A DNA stretch of 64,000 nt from Odiellus spinosus (GCA_963920705.1 CAWUCO010000074.1:1797637-1861636), one strand, 5' to 3'; shown: positions 10,288 through 21,568, counted from the first letter of the stretch. Numbers and translations: made by a program. The notes: generated by a model from the letters alone, not told the origin.

Positions 10288-10791
10288 TCATAGCTTGACG
10301 CAGGTCACCCCTGCAGGCCATAGCATTGCTTCACAGATACCCATTGAATTCTGTGAATAACTTACTACAAATGATTTTTTGTCCATGCTATAGCTTCTGG
10401 CTTGTCGTACCGATTGTGGAATTTTGTCTAGTTCTGTTAGATATTTGCACACAATCCCTTCTGTAGCTTTAATAGAGCAATTTGAAATATAATATTCATC
10501 TGATTCTTCTAACGGTTTCAGCTTACATGTATCTGTCATTTCTTTGAGCATTTGTCCTGAACTACCTATTTTTCCGTGTTTTTTCCCCACGGGACCCTTT
10601 TGGTGTGATTTCCTTATCACTGTCATATAAGAGTCTTCTCTTTTATCACTCTCCTGTTGTACTGTTCCATAATCTTGTGTTGGTATTTGAATTGGTTTTG
10701 GGGTCCGGTTAGTTATCGCACCCCTATGATTCCGTGATTTTACTGTATGTGCATAGGAGTCCTTGTGGATATCAAAAATGTTTCCTGGCAA
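10288..10791 (-). pseudogene. LINE ORF1, C-terminal part (decayed)
   Basis: 167 codons in a different minus frame from the PHD-finger piece upstream. The basic N-terminal half has no recognised fold; the C-terminal half (SVRQARSYS..., ending in an AMLWPAGVTCVKL segment) resembles the end of ORF1 proteins in CR1/Jockey-like elements, where a W-P-x-G-V motif is common. It lies between the PHD piece and the endonuclease in the correct order. Frame changes and stops separate the pieces, so this LINE is dead. Confidence 0.55.
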
Positions 10792-10988
10792 GTGGGGTAC
10801 CGCTCCTATAACCAGTTGCGATCAAGTTGGCTGTTTTGCGTGCGTCACCAAGCTTTCTTCGCAGGGAAATGTAGTTCCTTCTAATTTCTTTTCAAAGACG
10901 GTGATGCTGTCACCCGTACTACTTATTAGTTTGTAATTTCTTTCGATACTTGCTTTCAGTGATTCTAGCTCGGCGGTAAAAACTGATA

Positions 10989-11378
10989 TCATACCAGGTA
11001 TTCCTTCGTTATTTTGATTACTGAACCTCTCTCTTCTATATTATTATTTGTTTCCTTGATGTCATTAGTTATACCCAGAATATCATTTCTCATCTGAATA
11101 GATTCTCTTTTTAGATTATCAAAGTCCTTTTTGGTTAACTGTGATAAATCTCCATTTCCAGTGCTAGCCATATGCCTTTGTCCTAGTATAAGTCCTCGGC
11201 AGTTTTCGCAGAAATAACATCGGTCCGCTTGCTTTACAGTAATATTTATACATTTAAGGTGAAAATAGATTAAACAAATGTCACAGGTGACCATTGATTG
11301 TCTCGATATTTTTTCATCCTTTCGTCCGTACACACAACCAGTTAGGCAGTGTAACACGTCTTTTGTCATAACAGGCAC
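10989..11378 (-). pseudogene. LINE ORF1, N-terminal PHD finger and coiled coil
   Basis: 129 codons. A PHD-type zinc finger is visible: CLTGC... then TCDICLIYFHLKCINI and a YFCENC end, giving the C4HC3 spacing. It is followed by a K/E/N-rich heptad-like helix. PHD-containing ORF1 proteins are known in several insect non-LTR elements. The frame closes before the rest of ORF1, which continues in another frame at 10791. Role in a working element: RNA/chromatin binding by ORF1p. Confidence 0.7.
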
Positions 11379-11399
11379 CTTTGGGCCTAGGCTTAGTTC

Positions 11400-11887
11400 A
11401 GGAGCTAAATCTCACACAGCTGTTTCACTCAGCAGCCGCTGTCCTTTTAAATATTCCGCAACGTTTGTTTCGTTATTTCTGAAAAGAAAAACAATTGACG
11501 AGCTTGCCCTTGCCGGATCGCTGGTATCGCCTGTACATCAAAATGCAAATGCGGCTTATTAGGCTATAAACAATATAAGTGTACAAACATAGATCTAAAG
11601 GAGAGTAATAAATCTGACAGCAAAATTCTGAAATAAACTAATTGTTTGTGTAACATTGTTTTCTCTAATTAGGATTCACTTTCTCCGATCAAATATATTA
11701 AAGAAAAGGCACAAAATATACCGTCTATGCTTATTGTAAACTCTTCATTCGTAGATTATCATCATAATCAAGGGTTTTGCCAAAATTATTTCATTTTTTT
11801 TTTTTTTTTTGTTTCTGTAGAGGTTTCAACTATTCAGCAAAGCATATGAAGACGATAGGCGATCGATTGAACAAGGAGACAACTTTT
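11400..11887. other. Unassigned AT-rich stretch, likely LINE 5' region and spacer
   Basis: No supported gene. 11400-11560 may be the 5' leader of the minus-strand LINE. A 17-base T run begins near 11793. Nothing else recognised before the hairpin end of the next repeat at about 11888. Confidence 0.4.
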
Positions 11888-11894
11888 ACTTTTT

Positions 11895-11928
11895 ACCTCC
11901 CCGACTGAACTTTAGTTCAGGGGGAGGT
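11895..11928. repeat. Terminal hairpin of copy A
   Basis: ACCTCCCC at the start pairs with GGGGAGGT at the end around an inner CTGAAC...GTTCAG stem. Followed by a GT microsatellite (about 11943-11960). The same hairpin marks the 5' ends of copies B, C and D. Confidence 0.85.
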
Positions 11929-14552
11929 TTTACACTGATCGTGTCTGTGTGTGTGTGTGTCACTTCCTGTATAAGCGGATATCCTGTGTAAGCGGAAATC
12001 ACGTGACCTAGCTCGTGGAGGAAAAAGTCTAGAGACGTAATCATACCAGCTTATCGTTCAATTATGCAACAGGACGTCTCCAATTGTATATTATCGCATT
12101 CCACCATCCACTTTACGGTCAAACCTCGATGCTGGACAGTTGAAAGCGATTATACGCAATGGGACGTCTCCCACTGTTATAATCACCTCCGACCATCCCT
12201 ACACGAAGGTCCAACCTCAAGTGTCCGATCTCAGCGGGCCATATTAGCGAGGCGTCCCTCACTAATATAGTCCACATCAACCTTCCACTCCTCTCATCTC
12301 CTCCCTCTACGGGTCTTTGTGGTGCAGTTACCGAATGCCTAGGGTTACGATAAACGTCTAGACGTTGAGAAGGGGGGGTTTTCCCCAACTCTTCTCGGTT
12401 ACTCGCTCGATGAATAAAGGTTCGCGAAAGCTATATATACCCCTTTTCCATGCCCCAACTATTTTGGCCTTATGCCGTGATTTCTTTTAGTGAATTCAAG
12501 CGTATAATGCATTTACATTTTATTTTAATATAATAATATTGTTTAACCGAATCTAATTAATAACGAAGCTGAAAAATCAATTTAAAATTCGAGATAGTTT
12601 AGAAGATATTAAAGAAATTGTGCAAAAATTTAAAGAAATGTGACCGTTTAAAACCAGCTTGAGTTGGCAGCATGCGCTAAGCTATTTTCCATATATATCA
12701 TTTAGTCAAAAAAGCAAAGGTATAACGGGTAGTATAGGCTTAGGCTTGCTGCAAACTTGGGGTGGATTGAAGAATCAAAATAAAGGTCCGTTTACACGGG
12801 TATGCAAGATAGAAACAACATAATTTAGATAAGAGATAAAGGCGCGTTCACAGGGATATAGAGATGGTTATATGGCATGTATACATGAACATTACAAATG
12901 ATTTTATTTTTTTTTTTCTTATATTGAGAGAATTAGCTTTATGTACCGGGATGAAGTGTTACCTTCTAGCGAAGTTGGAAACAGTGTATTGGGACTTGGT
13001 TATAAAACAAATTTCTTGCACGCGCTTTCAATTTAATTTTTACAATTTCTGGCATGTTTGCGATACTGCCCTAAGCGAATGTGTTTCGCGCGAAAATGTC
13101 GCGTGTACACGAGGGTATAATTCACAAGAAACGTTGGATTTGTAATAAGTTCTTCCTTAATGTTTGCAATTTCTCGCGCAATTGCCTCGATCTGTGCGCA
13201 AAATAAAGTTGCTTAGTCTGATTGAGTGTATCATAAATTCGCGCCAGACTTTTATTTTGACGTATAAGATTTGAAGATTAGGCGGATTTATTCAAAATGT
13301 TAAACCTCTTAAGAAAAAGGTGGTCTTGAAAACTCTCCTTGAACAGAAGTACAGTAGGTTTCCCGTGTATTCGAGTTCGCCAGCACGCGAGTTTGTGTAG
13401 ACCACTAAATTTGATATTCTTGGGAGAATACGCTTTATGTATGGGTAAATACTGTAATTTTTGGCAAACTTGCGAAGAATAGCGTAATAATTGGTTTTAA
13501 TAACTAGTACGGGCTTTCCAATTTATTTTTTATAATTCCCGCGCGTTTCGCAAATGTATGTTGCGTTGCGCATGAGCAGATTGAAGCAGATTAGTCCAGC
13601 CACAATTTGCAGTTGACGGAATTTCTAAACCGGATTCACATTGAAATTCCTCGTGTTTTATTTGGTATATATGATATGGATGATCCTAAAGTGAAATGTA
13701 GAGCGAGTGGGGAAAAGCATCACGTGATTGGTTCTCGTGATGACTGCTAGTTTTAGTTTCAAACTTTTCCCCACATGAATTTAATGTTAATCACAATTAA
13801 ATATAATAGAGCCAGGCTTTTAAGGCCTGCTGTCGTGTATTTCCGGTTACATTTTAGCTAATGTGGAGTTACGTAAAATGACGTTTGTTTCACAACTGGG
13901 TATGTTTTTACTCAGGTCCGCCCTGTCTAAAAAAAATTATAAAAAATTGATTGTGGGGCCAAAAGAGAGATATCCCTTCTTTACTCATAGCATTATACCG
14001 CAAAAAAAACGTGTTAAGTGAGCTTATATATCAAAAATTTACTCTACAGCTTTCTAGGGTATCTATAGACTGAGTAGCACCAGAAAGCGAAATTGTACGT
14101 CACAGTCCTTAGTTTAGTGTGGTATGCGGAAACCTAATGCGTTAATTGTTTATTGAATGTAATTGCTTACGAATGTATAGGCCATGTCGAGGTCATAAGA
14201 TGATTTTGATCTATAAAAATTCCACTGGCGTTACTTGGTCTACAAATACTCTAGAGTTTTCTAAACGCCGATATGTTTTTACTGAGGGACCTTGACCTTG
14301 CTTATCTAAATTTTATTTTATTGAACTTAAATTTCCTTCATTCTTTTGCAATCTTTGACGAAACTAGTTGTCTAGAAATTTGGCTCGATGATTTTAAATT
14401 AAGTTTGAATCGTTTGAATGCAATTTATTGGTAAGGTAGTAATTTTGAATTTGAATTATTTGTTTGATGCGTTTATTATTTCTTTGAATTATTGTTATTT
14501 GGACATTTTTGGTATACTTCATTGACTTGAATTCTAATTTTATTTTTGTTAC

Positions 14553-15650
14553 CGAGTTGTGGCTGAAATATTTGTTTGAAAATCAAAAGGTTTTTCTAAT
14601 TCGTTTTTCTCTGTAGTTATTTTTTGTTGTCGTAAAAGATTTATTTTACGATTTACCGATTGATTTTCTGATATATTTTGGTTACCGACTTATCGAGTTT
14701 TATTTTTACTTCGAAGATCGAAGTATCTCATATTTTTTGGAATTTTTATTTTTTTTTGTGTGTGTGTTAAGAGTTATTTAACACAATCCTGAGATTGCTG
14801 CTTTGAATTTATTCGATTGATTTAGGTTATTTATTATTGAGTTGGTGTATTATTATTACTGAGTTGTGTCTGAAAATGGTAGGATTATAGTTTATCTAAC
14901 TAACCCAACAAACACTTTTTTCTGACTAATTAGACCATGGGGAGTTCAAAAAAAATAGTTAAAAAAATATTGGCCCGCCGCAAATATTTTTAATTTTTTT
15001 TTGAAAATTTGAAATTCCCATGCTAAAATCCCATAGAATGCGCCATAGGTTAGGTTAGGTTAGGTTGGGTTAGAATCTATGGGATTTAACACGCAAACTT
15101 CAAATTTTGCGTGCTAAATCCCATAGATTCTAACCCAACCTAACCTTACCTAACCTTACCTAACCTAACCTAACCTAACCTAACCCAACCTATGGCGCAT
15201 TCTATGGGATTTTAGCATGGGAATTTCATATTTAAAAAAAAAAAATTTAAAATATTTGCGGCGGGCCAATATTTTTTTAACTATTTTTTTTGAACTCCCC
15301 ATGGTCTAATTAGTCAGAAAAAGGTGTTTGTTGGGTTAGTTAGATAAACTATAATCCTACCCTGAAATATTTGTTTGAAAATCAAAAGGTTTTTCTGATT
15401 CGTTTTTCTTTATAGTTATTTTTTGTTGTCGTAAAAGAGTTATTTTACGATTTACCGATTGATTTTCTGATATATTTTAGTTCCCGACTTATCGAGTTTT
15501 ATTTTTACTTCGAAGATCGAAGTATTTCCTTTTTTTTTGTATTTTGTGTGTGTGTTAAGAGTTATTTAACACAATCCTGAGATTGCTGCTTTGAATTTAT
15601 TCGATTGATTTTGGTTATTTATTATTGAGTTGGTGTATTATTTACTTTGA
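14553..15650 (+). repeat. Two direct copies of a 300-bp block separated by a MITE
   Basis: The block at 14553-14877 (GAGTTGTGGCTGAAATATTTG... ending ...GAGTTGGTGTATTAT) is repeated at 14861-14877 plus 15362-15650 with a few per cent divergence, including a GTGTGTGTTAAGAGTTATTTAACACAA landmark in both. The second copy is interrupted 17 bases in by the palindromic element at 14878-15361. The pair could be a simple tandem duplication or LTR-like ends; no PBS was seen. Confidence 0.75.
14878..15361. mobile_element. Palindromic MITE with internal TTAGG/CCTAA tracts
   Basis: GGTAGGATTATAG at the left and CTATAATCCTACC at the right start arms of more than 200 bp that remain almost fully complementary (GACCATGGGGAGTTC / GAACTCCCCATGGTC; GGCCCGCCGCAAATATT / AATATTTGCGGCGGGCC; CCCATAGAATGCGCC / GGCGCATTCTATGGG). 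TTAGG repeats (15048-15072) in one arm face CCTAA repeats (15133-15188) in the other. Flanks share CTGAAA, consistent with a target duplication of 6-8 bp. No coding capacity. Confidence 0.85.
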
Positions 15651-15670
15651 TAACATAAATATTTAAAAAA

Positions 15671-16045
15671 ATGGAAGGAGACGAAAGTATAAGTAGAGAG
15701 GAACTGAAAAAGCGTAAAGCTAGGGAGAAAATGAGAAAGCGCAGAGCTGATCCAGAGTATCGTAGGAGGGAAAATGAAAGAAGGAAAGTTTTGGCGGCCC
15801 AAAGGAAAGCCAGTATGTCATTGAATGTCGTTAATAATCCTGTTACTAGTATACCTGGTAGTTCGTCTGAAGTGATCTTATCACGCAATATTGCTGGGGA
15901 GAATAATTTTGAAGTAGTGTCATCTGCCAATGTGGTTAAAAGCCATTCTGGAGTGGTAGAAATAGGGGTAATAGAGGGTTTAAGAAATTCTCCAACAAAT
16001 GAAAATCAACCATCTACTTCTAAGTCAGAGCTTTCTAAAGAGTAG
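15671..16045 (+). CDS. Small ORF, highly charged N-terminal-like protein (124 aa)
   Basis: Starts with ATG in a good context (AAAAATGG) right after the second 300-bp block. Residues 8-45 are strongly basic/acidic with an RKRRADPEYRRRENERR motif. Comparable R/K-rich DPEYR-type repeats occur in N-termini of proteins associated with Helitron-like and other large arthropod elements; this is a resemblance only. The remainder is Ser/Asn-rich and low in complexity. It ends before recognisable enzymatic domains, so it is either a truncated ORF or an exon. Lies inside copy A and may be the last coding trace of the autonomous form. Confidence 0.4.
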   Translation: MEGDESISREELKKRKAREKMRKRRADPEYRRRENERRKVLAAQRKASMSLNVVNNPVTSIPGSSSEVILSRNIAGENNFEVVSSANVVKSHSGVVEIGVIEGLRNSPTNENQPSTSKSELSKE

Positions 16046-16520
16046 GAAGACATTGAGAAAGTTTTTTAAAAAATAGAAATTTCTCTATTGCCCGGCCTAA
16101 ACAAAAAATCCACAGACTGTTGTTGTCAGTTGGATTTAACGATTGGTAACTAATTATTTAGAGACAGATACGAAGCCTATTATGGAGAAACATACTATTC
16201 TTATCACAAGTTTATATGTATTGTTAAACAGATTTAATTTCAATATTGAAACGTCAATAGATCTGGTCCACGACCCGAGGGGATAGATACTATTGGAGTA
16301 GTCTACCTCTTGATAAGATGACATAGACAACTCGAGTTGGTAGGTTTGACCAGTATAGCTGGTACGTTATACCAGTAAAAATGTTAGCTTTAATCATTAG
16401 ATCTGGAAGATTTGATTGGTAGAAGTGGTAGATTTGACCAGTGGGCTGGTACGTCAAATCACCAAAAGTGGTAGAAAAAAACCAGTTGCCCTGTTAGATG
16501 AAAGCTACAATTTGATTGAA

Positions 16521-16912
16521 AACTCTCAAAACTAAAATAAACTCTCAAAACTAAAATAAACTCTCAAAACTAAAATAAACTTTCAAAACTAAAATAAACT
16601 CTCAAAACTAAAATAAACTCTCAAAACTAAAATAAACTCTCAAAACTAAAATAAACTCTCAAAACTAAAATAAACTCTCAAAACTAAAATAAACTCTCAA
16701 AACTAAAATAAACTCTCAAAACTAAAATAAACTCTCAAAACTAAAATAAACTCTCAAAACTAAAATAAACTCTCAAAACTAAAATAAACTCTCAAAACTA
16801 AAATAAACTCTCAAAACTAAAATAAACTCTCAAAACTAAAATAAACTCTCAAAACTAAAATAAACTCTCAAAACTAAAATGAAAACTCTCAAACTAAGAC
16901 GAAAACTCTCAG
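16521..16912. repeat. Minisatellite, 19-bp unit, about 19-20 copies
   Basis: Unit AACTCTCAAAACTAAAATA repeats with an exact 19-bp period from 16521 to about 16880 with only one or two substitutions (for example CTTTC near 16579); the last units (to 16912) degrade to GAAAACTCTCAAACTAAGAC. Pure noncoding array inside copy A. Confidence 0.95.
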
Positions 16913-17161
16913 ACTGTTCAAAGCAGAGCTCATTTGTTTGAGCACTGGTCATGGTAGTTTGGACCTCACGACCTGGCAGTTTGGACCAGTAGAATCTAGG
17001 TAGGTATTTTTCGCCAAAAGTTAATGATTGTTCTCAGTATGCATTTGGTAAGGAAGAAAAAACGATATTTCAGTTTGAAAGGCTAAATATACAACAATAT
17101 TTAATTTTGTAATAATTATTTCGAAAGGCGAAATATACAACCACTGGAAATGGACAATTAC

Positions 17162-18667
17162 ACCACCATTGGGAACGGCGAACTCTAGCACCACTGGGAA
17201 CGGCGAACTCTAGCACCACTGGGAACGGCAAACTCTAGCACCACTGGGAACGGCGAACTCTAGCACCACTGGGAACGGCGAACTCTAGCACCACTGGGAA
17301 CGGCGAACTCTAGCACCACTGGGAACGGCGAACTCTAGCACCACTGGGAACGGCGAACTCTAGCACCACTGGGAACGGCGAACTCTAGCACCACTGGGAA
17401 CGGCGAACTCTAGCACCACTGGGAACGGCGAACTCTAGCACCACTGGGAACGGCGAACTCTAGCACCACTGGGAACGGCGAACTCTAGCACCACTGGGAA
17501 CGGCGAACTCTAGCACCACTGGGAACGGCGAACTCTAGCACCACTGGGAACGGCGAACTCTAGCACCACTGGGAACGGCGAACTCTAGCACCACTGGGAA
17601 CGGCGAACTCTAGCACCACTGGGAACGGCGAACTCTAGCACCACTGGGAACGGCGAACTCTAGCACCACTGGGAACGGCGAACTCTAGCACCACTGGGAA
17701 CGGCGAACTCTAGCACCACTGGGAACGGCGAACTCTAGCACCACTGGGAACGGCGAACTCTAGCACCACTGGGAACGGCGAACTCTAGCACCACTGGGAA
17801 CGGCGAACTCTAGCACCACTGGGAACGGCGAACTCTAGCACCACTGGGAACGGCGAACTCTAGCACCACTGGGAACGGCGAACTCTAGCACCACTGGGAA
17901 CGGCGAACTCTAGCACCACTGGGAACGGCGAACTCTAGCACCACTGGGAACGGCGAACTCTAGCACCACTGGGAACGGCGAACTCTAGCACCACTGGGAA
18001 CGGCGAACTCTAGCACCACTGGGAACGGCGAACTCTAGCACCACTGGGAACGGCGAACTCTAGCACCACTGGGAACGGCGAACTCTAGCACCACTGGGAA
18101 CGGCGAACTCTAGCACCACTGGGAACGGCGAACTCTAGCACCACTGGGAACGGCGAACTCTAGCACCACTGGGAACGGCGAACTCTAGCACCACTGGGAA
18201 CGGCGAACTCTAGCACCACTGGGAACGGCGAACTCTAGCACCACTGGGAACGGCGAACTCTAGCACCACTGGGAACGGCGAACTCTAGCACCACTGGGAA
18301 CGGCGAACTCTAGCACCACTGGGAACGGCGAACTCTAGCACCACTGGGAACGGCGAACTCTAGCACCACTGGGAACGGCGAACTCTAGCACCACTGGGAA
18401 CGGCGAACTCTAGCACCACTGGGAACGGCGAACTCTAGCACCACTGGGAACGGCGAACTCTAGCACCACTGGGAACGGCGAACTCTAGCACCACTGGGAA
18501 CGGCGAACTCTAGCACCACTGGGAACGGCGAACTCTAGCACCACTGGGAACGGCGAACTCTAGCACCACTGGGAACGGCGAACTCTAGCACCACTGGGAA
18601 CGGCGAACTCTAGCACCACTGGGAACGGCGAACTCTAGCACCACTGGGAACGGCGAACTCTAGCACC
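17162..18667. repeat. Minisatellite 1, 25-bp unit, about 60 copies
   Basis: Unit GAACTCTAGCACCACTGGGAACGGC (written in two parts: GAACTCTAGCACCACT + GGGAACGGC) repeats without indels for about 1.5 kb; twelve units fit each 300 bases exactly. Only the first units vary. No spacers, so not CRISPR. Immediately followed by a related array. Confidence 0.97.
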
Positions 18668-19597
18668 ACCGTGGTCAGCGAACTCTAGCACCACCGTGGT
18701 CAGCGAACTCTAGCACCACCGTGGTCAGGCGAACTCTAGCACCACCGTGGTCAGGCGAACTCTAGCACCACCGTGGTCAGGCGAACTCTAGCACCACCGT
18801 GGTCAGGCGAACTCTAGCACCACCGTGGTCAGGCAAACTCTAGCACCACCGTGGTCAGGCAAACTCTAGCACCACCGTGGTCAGGCAAACTCTAGCACCA
18901 CCGTGGTCAGGCAAACTCTAGCACCACCGTGGTCAGGCAAACTCTAGCACCACCGTGGTCAGGCAAACTCTAGCACCACCGTGGTCAGGCAAACTCTAGC
19001 ACCACCGTGGTCAGGCAAACTCTAGCACCACCGTGGTCAGGCAAACTCTAGCACCACCGTGGTCAGGCAAACTCTAGCACCACCGTGGTCAGGCAAACTC
19101 TAGCACCACCGTGGTCAGGCAAACTCTAGCACCACCGTGGTCAGGCAAACTCTAGCACCACCGTGGTCAGGCAAACTCTAGCACCACCGTGGTCAGGCAA
19201 ACTCTAGCACCACCGTGGTCAGGCAAACTCTAGCACCACCGTGGTCAGGCAAACTCTAGCACCACCGTGGTCAGGCAAACTCTAGCACCACCGTGGTCAG
19301 GCAAACTCTAGCACCACCGTGGTCAGGCAAACTCTAGCACCACCGTGGTCAGGCAAACTCTAGCACCACCGTGGTCAGGCAAACTCTAGCACCACCGTGG
19401 TCAGGCAAACTCTAGCACCACCGTGGTCAGGCAAACTCTAGCACCACCGTGGTCAGGCAAACTCTAGCACCACCGTGGTCAGGCAAACTCTAGCACCACC
19501 GTGGTCAGGCAAACTCTAGCACCACCGTGGTCAGGCAAACTCTAGCACCACCGTGGTCAGGCAAACTCTAGCACCACCGTGGTCAGGCAAACTCTGT
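18668..19597. repeat. Minisatellite 2, 25/26-bp unit, about 36 copies
   Basis: It keeps the GAACTCTAGCACCAC core of minisatellite 1 but replaces TGGGAACGGC by CGTGGTCAGG-type sequence. The first two units are 25 bp (GTGGTCAGCG), then several 26-bp units end in GGCG, then about 30 units end in GGCA. The last unit breaks off in CTCTGTCACC at 19597. The change is stepwise along the array. Confidence 0.97.
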
Positions 19598-19599
19598 CA

Positions 19600-20485
19600 C
19601 CAGTTTGAAGAGTACTAGTTGATCGTATCATTAGAGAATTTAAGGTTTTCATATGATTTGATGTGTTTTTCCTGGATTTTTTCCCATAAACAGAAAGATG
19701 GGTTTTTTGTCCGAATTAATAGTAGTATTAATGACCATTTCTTGTAATCAACTGCTCTTAAGATAAAAAAAACAAATATAATAATGCAAGTTCATGTCTA
19801 ATTATTTTAAAATGAAAAGTCGAATAATAATAGGTGTGCAATGAACCGGTTAAATTAAATTAATAGAATTTTATAGGCATTTGTCTCATATTTAAGTATA
19901 AATACGTGTTTATACACTCTTCTTAAATAAAATTAATGATTTTTAAAAGTTGAACGTTTTATGAAGTCAAAGCAGAAACTGATTAGAATTGCGCGTAGAG
20001 ACGAGCGCAATAAATGAGTAAAGACGGACTCGTTTTCAGGCGTATCGCGCTCGTGCGCTCGAAGAAGTGTATGGGTGCGTTAAAGTGAAACCCGCGATAT
20101 TTGGTCGATGTGCAGCCTCTTAACATTTTAGCCAAACTTGCCACTATTATTCTTCGTCTTCCTCCCATTGAAAAGACTTATCTGGCATAAATTTTAATAT
20201 TTTAGGTCAGGTTTGGTTAGGTTAGATCAAGTGGTTGTCGGGGAGGTACTATTTTGGTTTCCCAACTTGTGTAACTAGGGTTATTTATTTACTTTAACAT
20301 ATCGCAGCGAGCATATTTAAAATTAAGACTGAATTAATTTTTAACTCAATATAAAAAACAGGTTTAATTTAATGAAAAAATGTTCCGCGTAAAAGATAAA
20401 CGTTACACCAAAAAAACTAACAAGAAAAATAGTCTACATTGGTCTAAATCTTCAACAGTTTCCTAATTAGATTTTAACTGCCAGC
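19600..20485. other. Noncoding 3' part of copy A and following spacer
   Basis: No supported gene. 20190-20270 is the family 3' end: an AATATTTTAGGTCAGG segment, TTAGGTTAG, then GTCGGGGAGGT and the GGTTTCCCAACTTGT tail. The sequence after 20270 is unassigned AT-rich DNA. Confidence 0.5.
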
Positions 20486-20703
20486 AATGAGGCCTCCTCT
20501 TTCATGCTTGGCAATACACCTGCCCCAGCAGCCCCATTGGATATAACGACTTCTACCCCTAAGCTACAAAGGAAAAGAAGAGGAAAGACCATGAACAAAA
20601 ATAAAGTTTGCAAAGCCATGACAAATGCTTTTGAATCGCAAAATGTTATGGAAAAAACAATTAACGAAGCCCGAGAAGGTTTCCATAACCAACCAACTTA
20701 CTG
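20486..20703 (+). CDS. Candidate internal exon, unknown basic protein
   Basis: An open frame is bounded by a CTGCCAG acceptor before 20486 and a CT-GTAAGT donor after about 20703. It encodes about 72 residues: an Ala/Pro/Thr-rich start, a PKLQRKRRGKT basic patch and a helical segment ending near HNQPTY. I do not recognise the domain. It lies about 550 bp upstream of the P2X7 C-terminal-like exon on the same strand and might belong to the same gene; that is a guess based on position. Confidence 0.4.
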
Positions 20704-20767
20704 TAAGTTTCTAAATGTTAAAGTTCTGCTTAACTTACATGGTTTAACACAATATTTAAATATTTAA

Positions 20768-21224
20768 AAAAGCACTGCTACTTCAGTTTCATGGTTCATT
20801 ACGTTTTTTTATTTCGTTGAAGTAGCAGTACACTTTAAATTTGAAAATTTAATTGCTGTAAGTTTATCTTCTCCCTCCCCACTACCGCTATGATTGTTTT
20901 GTCACTATTTGGTTCGAGAAAATTATTTGATAAAATAGGCCCCAAATTCCTAAAAAAATCTAATACTTGTTTTTACTTTTCTACAAATATTTCCAGGATA
21001 TTAGAGATAATAAAACTTGCCATCCTGAAGGATCTAACATCTCCTCCTAGCTAACATAAACCCACGCCACATATTTATATTATACCCCTCACCCCAGGAC
21101 CCCAAAACATGTTAAAACTATAAATTATCTATACAGCCTTAAACCACTGTACGCTTCAGGCTAAATACAGTACTTTGCCTACCCCCCTTAAGGGCAAAAT
21201 ATAAATGAAATGAGTGTATTGCCT
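20768..21224. other. Unassigned stretch
   Basis: AT-rich, no recognised gene; it may be an intron between the candidate exon at 20486-20703 and the P2X7-like domain. Confidence 0.3.
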
Positions 21225-21568
21225 GATTGGACGACAAATTGTATTCAATGGCAACACCAGAAGAGAATGTTTGTTGTGGACGTCAGCAATGCCTCTAACA
21301 AGGAATAATTTTAATATTAGCGATGAGGCTTCGCAACGAAGTCATTGTTGAGAGAGGTTTTTTGGATTTGCGGAATGATAACTTTCAGTTGTCTGCCTAT
21401 TGCAATTTTGTCCTCTGGCAATATGGTAGGGTATGTCAAAGTAACCGAGTTACAATACCAGCTTGTTGTGTAACAAAAATCAGAAGTGTGTACCCAAGCC
21501 CTGATGGGGTGTATACAGGGTATAAAGCAGCTGAGCCTAATCCAAATAGGCAGTACTTCCCTGTTTAA
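21225..21568 (+). pseudogene. P2X7-receptor C-terminal-like zinc domain, split
   Basis: The 3' part (21323-21568, 81 codons, TAA end) carries the hallmark of the P2RX7 cytoplasmic C-terminal domain found in many animal and transposon-linked proteins: DNFQLSAYCNFVLWQYG, then RVTIPACCVTKIRSVYP, then a G-x-YTGY end. A second piece in another frame at about 21245-21285 reads MATPEENVCC, matching the M-x-T-x-x-E-x-V-C-C element that precedes it in the family. Stops between the pieces mean a missing intron, a frameshift or decay. In P2X7 this domain binds zinc and GDP; here no channel part is visible, so it is probably a stand-alone or element-derived protein. Confidence 0.65.

Larger units (their letters stand above)
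11888..20270 (+). mobile_element. Hairpin-ended repeat family, copy A (long, about 8.4 kb)
   Basis: The left end has TTTTTACCTCCCCGA and a terminal hairpin (11895-11928). The right end has ...TTAGGTTAG...GTTGTCGGGGAGGT followed by TATTTTGGTTTCCCAACTTGT (20240-20270). These ends recur at copies B, C and D. The sequence from the left end to about 14310 is collinear with copy B but more diverged, with indels. The interior from 14310 to 20190 is unique to A: duplicated 300-bp blocks, a palindromic MITE, a small ORF and three minisatellite blocks. Treating A as one element rests on the two ends lying in the right orientation; two neighbouring partial copies are an alternative. The asymmetric inverted ends plus terminal hairpin suggest a Helentron/Helitron2-type element (inference). 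Confidence 0.55.

Noticed and set aside
15048..15190. Interstitial telomere
   Set aside because: TTAGG/CCTAA runs are only a few units long and sit inside a palindromic MITE.
17162..19597. CRISPR-like regular array
   Set aside because: Units are contiguous with no unique spacers, and the context is eukaryotic; it is a minisatellite.
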